DNA of 64,000 nucleotides. Origin: Bacteroidota bacterium (GTDB lineage: Bacteria; Bacteroidota; Bacteroidia; AKYH767-A; 2013-40CM-41-45). The stretch covers positions 33,213 through 97,212 of the forward strand of contig JADKKE010000011.1 in assembly GCA_016720655.1 (NCBI GenBank). The letters run 5' to 3'. Shown in pieces: positions 18,726-27,730 of this stretch. The first letter of the stretch is position 1. Each line of letters starts with the position of its first letter. The position numbers and the translations under genes were made by a program. The notes under the pieces were generated by a model. It was not told the DNA's origin. It saw nothing but the letters and a program-made list of their open reading frames with translations, and did no database searches.

Positions 18726-19946
18726 TCAAAAACTATAACCAATACCCAGTCGAAGGACTGATTGTTTTGTTTCGAAAGGAATGGCTTGTGGAAATGGATT
18801 AATTTGCAATTGTGGATTCGGAATACCGCTTTCTGAATAAGTAAGATCAGCTTTTACAACTACTCCCGGTAATGGCGTATAATTGAGTCCAACTGTAACA
18901 CAGGAAAAATTATTGACGTCATTGACAATTCCATTCTCCGGCATCTGATCATTTCCTCGTACAGATTCATAGCGACCAAAAAGAGACAAGTCTTTTTTTG
19001 TTGAATCATTAAACAGACGAAGAATATTGTATCCGGCTTCTGCATACCATCCACTCATTTGCTCCGGACAATTATTTGCATACGCTCTGTTGATTGAACC
19101 TGCATCCGGAATTGAAACAAGCGCATACAACGCTTTTATCGTCCACCCATGTTTTCGGTATGAAATATTTCCCTCAAGAAGAGAGACAGGTGTGCCGAAC
19201 ATTCCGGATTCCAATTGCAGACTATCTGCAGAACGCGGTGCCAAACCAACGGAGCCACCGGTGTATGCACTGAGCTGAACTTTAAAAACATTCCAATAAC
19301 CGAGAATCGAAGCCGTCACTGCAAGATTTCTTGCGCTTGCATCTCTTCCTTCAAAACGAGCTTCACGCAAACCATCATGTGCATTGATTGCTTCCGCATT
19401 CAGTCCATTCACTATTGCCAATGTATAATCCAATCTGTTCGAACCCGGAACTTTTCCATTCAAAGAAACACCCAGCTCTCTCCAGGTTGAAGGGATGATT
19501 TTTGTTTCAACAAAGGGACGATGGTTTCCAAAATATGTTGTTGGCAAATGATTCTCATTGATGATCCCAAGACGAGGAATGAATAATCCGGCTGTGAGAA
19601 AATGATTCCGATTAAGCTGAAATTTAAGAAAGCATTGTTCCAATGCCAATTCTCCTCCGGATGCATCAACTTTTGCATCTTCAATCTCCATCTCAGAAAA
19701 AAAACTGATTTTATCCGAGAAGCGATGGCCAATAAAAATAACAGCACGGGTGAGATTGATGTGCGCTTCTTCCAGAGTAAGGTTATTCGTATAAGCAGCT
19801 TCACCGTATCCACCAATCAAAGTTTTGTGTTCTTTTGATTCGAGTCCACTATTCAAAGAATCTTCCGGAGTGAGTACTTGTGCACTTACAAAATTTGTTG
19901 TCAATGAAATCATACAAGCACAAAGGCAGCACAAAACAGTTCGCAT
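18726..19946 (-). CDS. Porin-like outer membrane beta-barrel
   Basis: The start chosen is the ATG at 19946, which gives a signal peptide MRTVLCCLCACMISLTTNFVSAQ; the longer frame upstream is proline-rich and unlikely. The mature protein of about 383 residues has alternating amphipathic strands ending in an aromatic residue (LRLGIGYSF), typical of outer membrane barrels. Motifs such as IGGYGEAAYT, EMEIEDAKVD and FLTAGLFIPRLGI match phosphate-selective-porin-like proteins. As first gene of the operon with Rieske, imelysin and di-haem oxidoreductase, it may let the relevant metal or ligand in. Specificity is unknown. Confidence 0.82.
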   Translation of the reverse strand: MRTVLCCLCACMISLTTNFVSAQVLTPEDSLNSGLESKEHKTLIGGYGEAAYTNNLTLEEAHINLTRAVIFIGHRFSDKISFFSEMEIEDAKVDASGGELALEQCFLKFQLNRNHFLTAGLFIPRLGIINENHLPTTYFGNHRPFVETKIIPSTWRELGVSLNGKVPGSNRLDYTLAIVNGLNAEAINAHDGLREARFEGRDASARNLAVTASILGYWNVFKVQLSAYTGGSVGLAPRSADSLQLESGMFGTPVSLLEGNISYRKHGWTIKALYALVSIPDAGSINRAYANNCPEQMSGWYAEAGYNILRLFNDSTKKDLSLFGRYESVRGNDQMPENGIVNDVNNFSCVTVGLNYTPLPGVVVKADLTYSESGIPNPQLQINPFPQAIPFETKQSVLRLGIGYSF

Positions 19947-20376
19947 GATGGGTATTATTAGCTTAATTTTCAAGGGGATTGGATCAGGGGACGGCAATAT
20001 CTTTGGCGAAGTAAATTCTTATTTATAATGATTCCAAATAAAAGATTAGTATTCTGTTTTTCATGTGGTTATTACCCTCAAATTTCCGGATTTCAGTCGA
20101 TTTTTTGAGCTGCGAGAGAATGCATGGATCGACGGATCGATGAATAGATACTCGTTCTTTGCAATTGAAAGTTCAAAGAGGATTCCGGAAATAAGTAGAA
20201 TAGAAATGATTTAGTTCGTATGACATTAAAAATTTCTGATCGGTATAGTGTCCGGATTAATTTTTCAAAATATGCTTGCTAAAGAAAAAATTCATGAAAA
20301 TAATTCATGGATATTCTTTCATGCAATGTTGCAAAATGGATTTTTTATATTGAACGGATGGGCTTCTTGAGAATTC
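19947..20376. other. Intergenic region upstream of the imelysin operon
   Basis: This gap of 430 bases lies between two minus-strand genes and holds the promoter region of the porin-Rieske-imelysin-DHOR operon. It is AT-rich; no convincing Fur-type palindrome, -7/-33 pair or terminator was identified by reading. Confidence 0.4.
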
Positions 20377-21090
20377 TCACTTCATCCTGAACAAGCCATA
20401 CTTCAGAATCGTCTTTAAAATCCTAAACCCATCCATGTTGCGGAGTTTTTTTCCCTCTCCTTTGTTGCGGGGATAGTAATGAACCGGAACTTCTGCGATC
20501 CAGTTTTTCTGAAAGCGGGCGCACTTTAGAATTAATTCAGCTTCAAAGCCAAAACGATTTTCTTTGAGATTCAATTTATCGAAAAGAGATTTGTCGAGTA
20601 GCTTGTAACCGCAAGCAACATCCGTGAGATGAACATCGATAAGTACAGAAGCGATATTGGTAAATAATTTATTGAAAAAATAACGCTTGTAAGATGCTTG
20701 TGTTCGCCGAACTCCAGGCAAATAGCGGGAGCCATTAATGAAGGGAACCTTCAGCTCGTTTTTTGTTTCGAGCATATCCGGGATATCCCGAGGAGTGAGC
20801 TCGAGATCGGCGTCCTGAATCAAAAGAATGTCTCCACTGGCTTTCCCTGCTCCGGTTCGAACAGCCGCTCCTTTGCCCATGTTTTGCTCATGGCGAAACA
20901 AATGTACGCGTGGCTGCAGTTTTGCAAATTCTTCCACACGTGAGAAACTTGCGTCCTTTGAACAGTCGTCAACAACAATGATCTCATAATCCGAGAGAAA
21001 AGCCGGATAGTTCACCTTCAATAATTCGTTCAGAACCTGTGAGATAAGTTCCTGTTCGTTATAAAGAGGGATGATGATACTGAGTTTCAT
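20377..21090 (-). CDS. Family 2 glycosyltransferase (DPM1-like)
   Basis: This is a 237-residue GT-A protein: nucleotide-binding start LSIIIPLYNEQELI, VVDDCSKD, the GKGAAVRTG loop, and the metal-binding DxD in IQDADLEL (about residues 91-98). It lacks C-terminal membrane helices, so it is a soluble or peripheral dolichyl-phosphate-mannose-synthase-like enzyme, probably charging a polyprenyl phosphate with a sugar. It is related to the GT2 at 27731-28462 (shared KENRFGFE motif and KYGLF/KYNLF end). It is transcribed away from the following CoA-transferase gene. Confidence 0.9.
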   Translation of the reverse strand: MKLSIIIPLYNEQELISQVLNELLKVNYPAFLSDYEIIVVDDCSKDASFSRVEEFAKLQPRVHLFRHEQNMGKGAAVRTGAGKASGDILLIQDADLELTPRDIPDMLETKNELKVPFINGSRYLPGVRRTQASYKRYFFNKLFTNIASVLIDVHLTDVACGYKLLDKSLFDKLNLKENRFGFEAELILKCARFQKNWIAEVPVHYYPRNKGEGKKLRNMDGFRILKTILKYGLFRMK

Positions 21091-21194
21091 GGTCTGGGTT
21101 CCGGCGGTGAAGATATTAAGGCTGAATCGAATAACCTAAAAGAGAAAATGTGGTGGATTTTTTTGAAATTCTGTATTCCAAACAGCGATTGTTT

Positions 21195-21202
21195 TAATTT
21201 TG
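21195..21202 (+). promoter_or_regulatory. Possible -7 promoter element for scoB
   Basis: TAATTTTG matches the Bacteroidota TAnnTTTG -7 consensus and sits 22 bases before the scoB start codon, so the 5' leader would be short. No TTG is present at ideal spacing upstream. Confidence 0.45.
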
Positions 21203-21224
21203 AAGCTCTTCAAAACACCTTACC

Positions 21225-21884
21225 ATGCCACTCGATAAAAACGGAATCGCAAAACGGATCGCTAAAGAAGTGAAAGACGGATCCTATGTAAATTTGGGAA
21301 TTGGAATACCAACACTTGTTGCAAACTTCCTCCCCGAAGGCGTGAATGTGGTCTTGCAATCTGAAAATGGATTGCTCGGAATGGGTCCCTTTCCCTTTGA
21401 AGGTGAGGAAGATCCTGATTTGATCAATGCCGGAAAGCAGACGATCACTACAGTCCCCGGCTCCGCGTTTTTTGATTCTGCCATGAGTTTTGGAATGATC
21501 CGCGCGGGAAAGGTAGACCTTACCATTCTCGGTGCAATGGAAGTAAGTGAAAACGGAGATATTGCAAACTGGAAGATTCCCGGGAAAATGGTGAAAGGCA
21601 TGGGTGGAGCGATGGACCTTGTTGCTTCCGCAAAAAATATCATCGTTGCAATGCAGCATGTGAACAAAGCAGGGGAATCGAAATTACTTCCTACGTGTTC
21701 TCTTCCTCTCACCGGAAAAAATTGTGTTAAAAAAATTGTAACAGAACTTGCTGTTCTCGATGTGCTTCCTGAAGGAGGATTCCGGCTGCTGGAAAGAGCT
21801 CCGGGAGTTTCTGTTGAAGAAATTGTGAAGGCTACAGCAGGGAAACTCATTGTTGAAGGGGATATTCCGGAGATGAGTATTTAA
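21225..21884 (+). CDS. scoB: 3-oxoacid CoA-transferase subunit B
   Basis: This 219-residue protein matches the B subunit of succinyl-CoA:3-ketoacid (or acetoacetate) CoA-transferase over its whole length. It contains the GxGIPT motif (G25-I-G-I-P-T30) and the catalytic glutamate in S46-E47-N-G. That glutamate forms the acyl-CoA thioester intermediate. The enzyme normally needs a separate A subunit, usually encoded immediately upstream; none is present here. The neighbours are an unrelated GT2 gene on the other strand and an O-acetylation cassette. The partner is probably encoded elsewhere. The large antisense ORFs here are shadows. Confidence 0.95.
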   Translation: MPLDKNGIAKRIAKEVKDGSYVNLGIGIPTLVANFLPEGVNVVLQSENGLLGMGPFPFEGEEDPDLINAGKQTITTVPGSAFFDSAMSFGMIRAGKVDLTILGAMEVSENGDIANWKIPGKMVKGMGGAMDLVASAKNIIVAMQHVNKAGESKLLPTCSLPLTGKNCVKKIVTELAVLDVLPEGGFRLLERAPGVSVEEIVKATAGKLIVEGDIPEMSI

Positions 21885-22000
21885 AATTGCTGGTCTTGTG
21901 TTTTGCTTTTAAAACCGAAGAGACCACAGAGTTTTTACCGCAGAGGGCGTCATTGTATCCATTTGAAATTCTGCGAAGAGGTTTTACACTTTGAATAAAC

Positions 22001-23422
22001 ATGGTTTTTAGTAGCATCCTTTTTCTTCTGTATTTTCTCCCTGCGTTTTTGTTGTGCTACCATTTGGTAGGAGAACGACAGAAAAATTTTGTGATTTTGG
22101 TTTTTAGTTTGCTCTTCTATAGCTGGGGTGCGCCGAAATTTGTTTTTGTCCTTCTTATACTCACGGGCATTGATTTTTTTGTCGTGAAGAAAATGTTCCG
22201 TTCAGAAGAAAAACGAAAACGGCAATTCTGGCTTGTCATTTCCATTTGTATCAATATGGGATTGTTGTTCTATTTCAAGTACAGCAATTTTTTCGTCGAC
22301 AATGTGAATGTTGTCCTTGCTCAAATGGGATTTCAAAACATAAGCTGGACCAAACTCGTCCTGCCAATTGGAATATCATTTTTTACATTTGAAACACTTA
22401 CCTACTCTATTGACGCTTACAGGAAAGTTATCACTCCTCTGAAGAAGCTTCCGGATTATTACCTTTATATATTTCTCTTCCCAAAACTCATCGCCGGACC
22501 AATTGTTCGTTTCAGTCTGATCGAAGACCAGATGCATCGCCGTACAGTGAGCGGAGAAGATTTCGTTGCCGGATTTCTACGGTTTGCCATTGGTTTGGGT
22601 AAAAAAGTTTTAATCGCGAATACACTTGGGCTGCATGCCGACCAGATCATCGCGCTTCCACAGAACGAATTGAACAGCTCGCTCGCATGGATCGGCATAC
22701 TCTGTTATACTTTCCAGATTTATTTTGATTTCAGCGGGTATTCGGATATGGCCCTTGGAATCGGACGAATGGTTGGTTTTCGATTCCCGGAAAATTTCAA
22801 CAATCCCTACACAAGTGGAAGCATTACCGAATTCTGGCGCCGCTGGCACATGACACTTGGGATGTGGATGCGAGAATATCTCTATATTCCTCTCGGTGGA
22901 AACCATGTGAAAACAAAGTCGCGATTGTATTTCAATCTCTGGATAGTCTTCCTCTTAAGCGGCCTCTGGCATGGTGCTTCCTGGAATTTCGTAGCCTGGG
23001 GCGCTTTTCACGGTTTCTTTCTCATCCTGGACAGAATCTTTTTACTAAAAATTCTCGAATCCATCTGGAAACCCATTGCTGTTCTCTTCACTTTCTTCGT
23101 TGTAATGGTCGGCTGGGTTTTGTTTCGGATCGAAGATTTTCATTCGATCAAAATATTCATGCGTGCGCTGTGCAACTTTAACTTTGGAATGGCTGACCGT
23201 TTTTACCAGATTGAACTTTGGGTAACACTCTTTGCTGCCATTGTATTTTCATTCTTCACTCTTTCCGGTTGGGGTAAAAAAGTACAAGAGAAATTTTATT
23301 TCGCTCAATCCGGCATTCTTCGCAAAATCCCCGGAGTATTGCTCAGCATTGCTCTATTAAAATTGTGTATTGCGTACATCACCACATCGGGTTTCAATCC
23401 TTTTATCTATTTCAGATTCTAA
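22001..23422 (+). CDS. MBOAT-family membrane O-acyltransferase (AlgI-like)
   Basis: This is a 473-residue protein with about 11-12 membrane segments. The MBOAT signature is clear: the histidine H324 in LSGLWHGASW and the conserved H337 in WGAFHGFFL. The region SGYSDMALGIGRMVGF and the EFWRRWHMTLGMWMREYLYIPLGG block are typical of AlgI/DltB-type enzymes that move acetyl groups across the membrane for polysaccharide O-acetylation. The gene is followed after 4 bases by an AlgJ-like gene, the usual partner that completes transfer in the periplasm. Confidence 0.95.
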   Translation: MVFSSILFLLYFLPAFLLCYHLVGERQKNFVILVFSLLFYSWGAPKFVFVLLILTGIDFFVVKKMFRSEEKRKRQFWLVISICINMGLLFYFKYSNFFVDNVNVVLAQMGFQNISWTKLVLPIGISFFTFETLTYSIDAYRKVITPLKKLPDYYLYIFLFPKLIAGPIVRFSLIEDQMHRRTVSGEDFVAGFLRFAIGLGKKVLIANTLGLHADQIIALPQNELNSSLAWIGILCYTFQIYFDFSGYSDMALGIGRMVGFRFPENFNNPYTSGSITEFWRRWHMTLGMWMREYLYIPLGGNHVKTKSRLYFNLWIVFLLSGLWHGASWNFVAWGAFHGFFLILDRIFLLKILESIWKPIAVLFTFFVVMVGWVLFRIEDFHSIKIFMRALCNFNFGMADRFYQIELWVTLFAAIVFSFFTLSGWGKKVQEKFYFAQSGILRKIPGVLLSIALLKLCIAYITTSGFNPFIYFRF

Positions 23423-23426
23423 GCCG

Positions 23427-24725
23427 ATGAAAAAACCGCTCTACAAATATCCTTCGGTATGGCTGATCATCCTGTTCTTCGGGATCATGCATTATTTTAC
23501 AATTTTCCCCTACAAAAAACTTGAGCCGCTAAAGGGCGCTATTGAATACGGTAAGGATACAACATTCAGTATCAAATCATGGCTTAGCGAAGACTACCAA
23601 CATGTAAAAGAAAAATATATTAATGAAAATTTCGCCTTCCGTAGCACTTTCGTCAGACTCCATAATCAACTTCAGTTTTCTCTCTTCAAAGTTGCATTTG
23701 CCAATGGGGTGATCGTAGGGAAGGACAATTATTTATACGAACGAAATTATATCCGCGCAGCTACCGGATCGGATTTCATCGGAAAAGATTCCATTCATAA
23801 AAAAGTTGAATACATGAAACGGGCAAACCGGTACTTAACAGACGATGGAATTAAAATGCTTGTCGTGCTGGCTCCCGGAAAAGCAAGTTATTTTCCGGAG
23901 TACATTCCGGATCGATTCGGTAAAACAGGACTGACAACAAATTACGATGTATTCCGAAAAGAACTACTGAGTTCAGGAATTCCATTCATCGATTTTAATT
24001 CCTGGTTTCGCTCTAAAAAAGATACCAGTAAATATCCTCTTTTTCCAAAAACAGGTGTACACTGGAGTCAGTACGGTGTTGTGCTTGCAGTAGATTCATT
24101 GACAAAAGTGATAGAACAACTCACTCAAACTGATTTGCCGACTATGCAAATCACCGGAATTGAATACAGTGATGCAATTCACAATGATGATCAGGACATC
24201 GAAGACGGGATGAATATTTTATACAAAATACCGAAATTTCAAATGGCGTATCCGCAGCTTAAATTTCAAAACGAAGGAAAAACAAAAATTCCCTGTGTCA
24301 CAATTGCAGATAGTTATTACTGGCAAATTTATGGCAGCGGTCTGGCCGGACAATTTTTCGAACCTGCACAATTCTGGTATTATTTTGAGCGATGTTACTC
24401 AACCGGAGTCAGTGGTGATTGGCCGATCTCCGGTGTAGATATCCGCACGGAATTAAAAAAACAAAAATTAGTTCTGTTGATTACAACAGATGCAAATCTT
24501 TCCCGATTTGATTATGGTTTTTCGGAAGCAGTGATTAAAGCGTATACCGATCTCTCGGATCCGGATAAAATGAATGCTCTCATTCGAAACCAGGTTGAAA
24601 TTATCAAGAAAACACCTTCGTGGTTGAAGGCAGTCGAGACAAAAGCAAAACAGAAAAATATCCCCCTGGATTCAATGCTGTATCTTGATGCAAAATGGGT
24701 GATAGAGAATAATGCATTAAAATGA
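23427..24725 (+). CDS. AlgJ/AlgX-like SGNH-fold O-acetyltransferase partner
   Basis: The start chosen is the ATG at 23427, 4 bases after the MBOAT stop; the longer frame overlaps the upstream gene and has no support. The protein (about 432 residues) has one N-terminal membrane segment and a periplasmic domain. Motifs of the AlgJ/AlgX group are visible: VIVGKDNYLYERNYI, VLAPGKASYFPEYIPDRF, GVHWSQYG (catalytic histidine) and TIADSYYW (nucleophile serine candidate). The usual aspartate two residues before the histidine is a glycine here, so the triad is not fully classical. It likely transfers acetyl groups delivered by the MBOAT protein to an exported glycan. Confidence 0.85.
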   Translation: MKKPLYKYPSVWLIILFFGIMHYFTIFPYKKLEPLKGAIEYGKDTTFSIKSWLSEDYQHVKEKYINENFAFRSTFVRLHNQLQFSLFKVAFANGVIVGKDNYLYERNYIRAATGSDFIGKDSIHKKVEYMKRANRYLTDDGIKMLVVLAPGKASYFPEYIPDRFGKTGLTTNYDVFRKELLSSGIPFIDFNSWFRSKKDTSKYPLFPKTGVHWSQYGVVLAVDSLTKVIEQLTQTDLPTMQITGIEYSDAIHNDDQDIEDGMNILYKIPKFQMAYPQLKFQNEGKTKIPCVTIADSYYWQIYGSGLAGQFFEPAQFWYYFERCYSTGVSGDWPISGVDIRTELKKQKLVLLITTDANLSRFDYGFSEAVIKAYTDLSDPDKMNALIRNQVEIIKKTPSWLKAVETKAKQKNIPLDSMLYLDAKWVIENNALK

Positions 24726-24740
24726 GGCTTTCTTCAGCTC

Positions 24741-24752
24741 GGATCGCGATCC
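24741..24752. repeat. Short perfect palindrome
   Basis: The 12-base palindrome GGATCGCGATCC lies in the gap between the AlgJ-like gene and the next GT2 gene. It is too short for a firm role and has no U run after it. Confidence 0.3.
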
Positions 24753-24862
24753 AAAACAAACCGATCTGCCTCTCACGCTTCAGAAGAATCTCAATCAATA
24801 AAATACTTAATTTGACCCTTTAAGCACGGACTTTTTCCTATTTTCACCGTTCCTTAGGCGAT

Positions 24863-25810
24863 ATGAAAGATCTCTCCATTATTATTCCGATTTATAACGA
24901 GGCCGGAAATATTCAGATGTTGTTTGAACGGCTCAGCTCAGTGATCCGGGAAATGCATGTGGATGTGGAATATGTTTTCGTGAATGATGGAAGCCGTGAC
25001 AACTCGATGGAACTCATCAAAGGACTTGTTGGTACGAATCCGGAAGTGCGCTATCTTGATTTTTCCAGGAACTTCGGACATCAGATTGCAGTTGCAGCCG
25101 GTCTGGATTACTGCACCGGAAATTGTGCTGTGATCATTGATGCTGATTTACAGGATCCGCCTGAACTGATCATGGAATTATACAATAAATGGAAACAGGG
25201 TTTTGAAGTTGTTTATGCCAAGAGAAGATCCCGTGAAGGTGAAAGTTTTTTAAAGAAATTCACTGCGAAACTTTTTTACCGAACACTCAAACGAATTACT
25301 TCCATTAAAATTCCCGTTGATACAGGTGATTTCAGGATCATCGACAGAAAAGTTATCAATGTGCTCAAGAAAATGCCGGAACAACAGAAATTTCTTCGTG
25401 GGCAAATTTCATGGATCGGTTTCCGTCAGACTTATATTGAATACGATCGCGACGAACGCCATTCCGGGACATCCGGATATACCTATAAAAAAATGTTGCG
25501 TTTTGCTTTGGATGGAATTACTTCTTTTTCCAATCTCCCTTTACGTTTTGCAACAATCACCGGATTCGTTGTTTCCGGTATAGCATTCTTCTTCATTCTT
25601 TATGCTTTGTACGAACGACTAATCACAAGGAACTATGTTCCGGGATGGGCATCGCTCATGCTTGCTGTATTGTTTATCGGCGGGGTTCAGCTTATCAGTA
25701 TTGGAATTATTGGAGAATACATCAGCAGAATGAGCTCTAATATCCGAAACCGTCCATTGTATATTTTGCGAGAAACCAATCTCCAGGAGCCTGATCAGAA
25801 ATCCGAGTAA
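24863..25810 (+). CDS. Membrane-anchored family 2 glycosyltransferase (GtrB/DPM-like)
   Basis: This 315-residue protein has a GT-A domain (about 1-225) with SIIIPIYNEAGNI, VNDGSRDNS, the DLQDPPE metal motif and DTGDFRI, then two membrane helices at about 230-290. That layout matches GtrB/ArnC-type polyprenyl-phosphate glycosyltransferases that charge undecaprenyl phosphate with a sugar for use by GT-C enzymes. The next gene, 12 bases downstream, is just such a GT-C-like protein, and another GT2 follows, so the three probably act in sequence. Confidence 0.92.
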   Translation: MKDLSIIIPIYNEAGNIQMLFERLSSVIREMHVDVEYVFVNDGSRDNSMELIKGLVGTNPEVRYLDFSRNFGHQIAVAAGLDYCTGNCAVIIDADLQDPPELIMELYNKWKQGFEVVYAKRRSREGESFLKKFTAKLFYRTLKRITSIKIPVDTGDFRIIDRKVINVLKKMPEQQKFLRGQISWIGFRQTYIEYDRDERHSGTSGYTYKKMLRFALDGITSFSNLPLRFATITGFVVSGIAFFFILYALYERLITRNYVPGWASLMLAVLFIGGVQLISIGIIGEYISRMSSNIRNRPLYILRETNLQEPDQKSE

Positions 25811-25822
25811 AGGCAAAGTCCG

Positions 25823-27712
25823 ATGAACGAAATAAAATCAAGGTCTGCTTCTTCCTCCTGGCGCTCGCTCTTCGCTGTTTTTATAGTCATTGCTGGTATC
25901 ATTTATGGACACTATACTCTCCCGCGGCTGAAGCACAATTTTTATCAGGAAGAATTAAGCTACGATGTTACATCGTATTACTTGTATCTTCCAATGACCT
26001 TTATCTACAACGATCCGGGTATCCGCAACAAGGCCATCGTCGATTCACTATTTGTCAAATACAAACCATCTCCCACCTTTTATCAGGCTTTTGAACTTGA
26101 AAACGGAAATCGGGTTCTCAATTATACCTGTGGTTTTGCATATGCATATGCACCATTTTTCTTTGCCGCACATTACTGGGCAGGAAAACACAATTACCTT
26201 CAGGATGGATTTTCATTTCCCTACCAAATCTTTATCGGCATCGGCGTGCTTTTTTATGTGCTTGTCGGCTGGTTCTTTTTACGAAAAGTGCTCTTGCGTT
26301 ATCTTGGAGATATTGTCACAGCGGTTGTTCTTCTGATCACTGCATTTGGAACAAATTATTACAGCGAAGCGATTAACAACTACCTCCAACCGCATGCAAT
26401 GCTGTTCAGTGCGTACAGTTTGCTTCTCTACTGCCTGATGAAATGGCATGACAGTCCGAAGAAAAGGTATCTGATAACAGGTGGATTGGTAATGGGCTGG
26501 ATGATTTTATCGCGGCCGAGTGAAATTGTATGCCTGATCCTTCCGTTGCTCTGGAATGTTTACGACAAACAATCTTTCCATGCTAAAATAAAACTGATCA
26601 GAAATCATATTTCACACGTTTGGTTATTGCTCATCTGTGGCATTGCTGTTTTTATACCTCAGTTTATTTATTGGTACAAATTAACAGGTACTCCTGTCTT
26701 TTTTAGTTACCAGCATACAGAAGGATTTGATTTTGCGAAACCACATATCCTGAATGTGCTTTTCAGTTTCAAGAAAAGTTTGCTGGTCTATACACCACTA
26801 TGGATTTTTACAATCATCGGACTATTCCGATTACGCAAATACAACAAGGACTTACAACCTGCAATTGTACTCTATGCAGTAGTCAATTTTTACCTGCTCT
26901 CCAGTTGGGCTGCCTGGTGGAATGGAGGAAGTTTCGGAATGCGCTATTTCACAGAATCCTATGCGGTGATGGCTTTGCCATTGGGTTATCTGCTAAAAGA
27001 TATTGGAACAAGAAACATCCTTTTGCGGGGAATAACATTGCTTTCAGTTTCGTTTTTTGTTTTCCTGAATTTGTTTCAAACCTGGCAGTTTACGCACTGG
27101 ATTATTCCCGATGACCGGATGACATATGCGTATTACAAAAAAATATTCCTGAACACAAAAGTTTCAGACGAAGACCGAAAACTCATGGAGGTCCAGCGTT
27201 CTTTTGCAGCGGAGGACTTTTTCACCAATGACACAGCCTATACACGCTATACTCTGGCGTCTTTCAATTTTGACAATCCAATTCTTCCGACTCTGATTGA
27301 AAGCAGACTGGATACAGCCCATCATCATAGTGGAATCCGGTCTTTTGAATTGGATACCGCCCGTAAATTTTCTCCGAAATTCAAAATTCCATATTTTAAA
27401 TTAATAAAAGCAGAAAAGGATCATGTATGGCTTCGCGTATCACTCTATTATTTTTCATCGGGTGACATTAAAATGGATCCGGCATCAATCATCATTTGCA
27501 TGCCACATAAAAAATACAACCTTAAATACAGGGGATTTGATTTCGAAAAGCAGCCGTATGTGGCCGGACAATGGAACAGAGTCGTAGCGGACTACATGAC
27601 ACCCTTTCCATACAACGAAAAAGATAATTTCGACATCTATGTCTGGTACCGAGGAAACGGCGCTCCTGTTTATATTGATGATTTTAAAATCGATGTATAC
27701 GATCCAAAATAA
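25823..27712 (+). CDS. GT-C-like membrane glycosyltransferase, paralogue of the 2.3 kb gene
   Basis: This 629-residue protein has about 10-11 membrane segments in the first 430 residues and a C-terminal extracytoplasmic beta-sandwich of about 160 residues (PYFKLIKAEKDHVWLRV and onward). It shares with the protein at 2271-4106 the loops SYDVTSYYLYLPMTFIY, APFFFAAHYWAG, FFLRKVLLRYLG and the end motif VYIDDFKIDVY (YIDNIHIEF there). D42 in the first loop is a candidate catalytic residue by analogy with GT-C enzymes. It lies between two GT2 genes with gaps of 12 and 18 bases. The acceptor glycan is unknown. Confidence 0.8.
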   Translation: MNEIKSRSASSSWRSLFAVFIVIAGIIYGHYTLPRLKHNFYQEELSYDVTSYYLYLPMTFIYNDPGIRNKAIVDSLFVKYKPSPTFYQAFELENGNRVLNYTCGFAYAYAPFFFAAHYWAGKHNYLQDGFSFPYQIFIGIGVLFYVLVGWFFLRKVLLRYLGDIVTAVVLLITAFGTNYYSEAINNYLQPHAMLFSAYSLLLYCLMKWHDSPKKRYLITGGLVMGWMILSRPSEIVCLILPLLWNVYDKQSFHAKIKLIRNHISHVWLLLICGIAVFIPQFIYWYKLTGTPVFFSYQHTEGFDFAKPHILNVLFSFKKSLLVYTPLWIFTIIGLFRLRKYNKDLQPAIVLYAVVNFYLLSSWAAWWNGGSFGMRYFTESYAVMALPLGYLLKDIGTRNILLRGITLLSVSFFVFLNLFQTWQFTHWIIPDDRMTYAYYKKIFLNTKVSDEDRKLMEVQRSFAAEDFFTNDTAYTRYTLASFNFDNPILPTLIESRLDTAHHHSGIRSFELDTARKFSPKFKIPYFKLIKAEKDHVWLRVSLYYFSSGDIKMDPASIIICMPHKKYNLKYRGFDFEKQPYVAGQWNRVVADYMTPFPYNEKDNFDIYVWYRGNGAPVYIDDFKIDVYDPK

Positions 27713-27730
27713 TTTTGAGAGATTCTAGCT

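Noticed and set aside
21210..21850. Two antisense ORFs over scoB
   Set aside because: They are shadows of a fully conserved CoA-transferase gene with no start signal or homology of their own.
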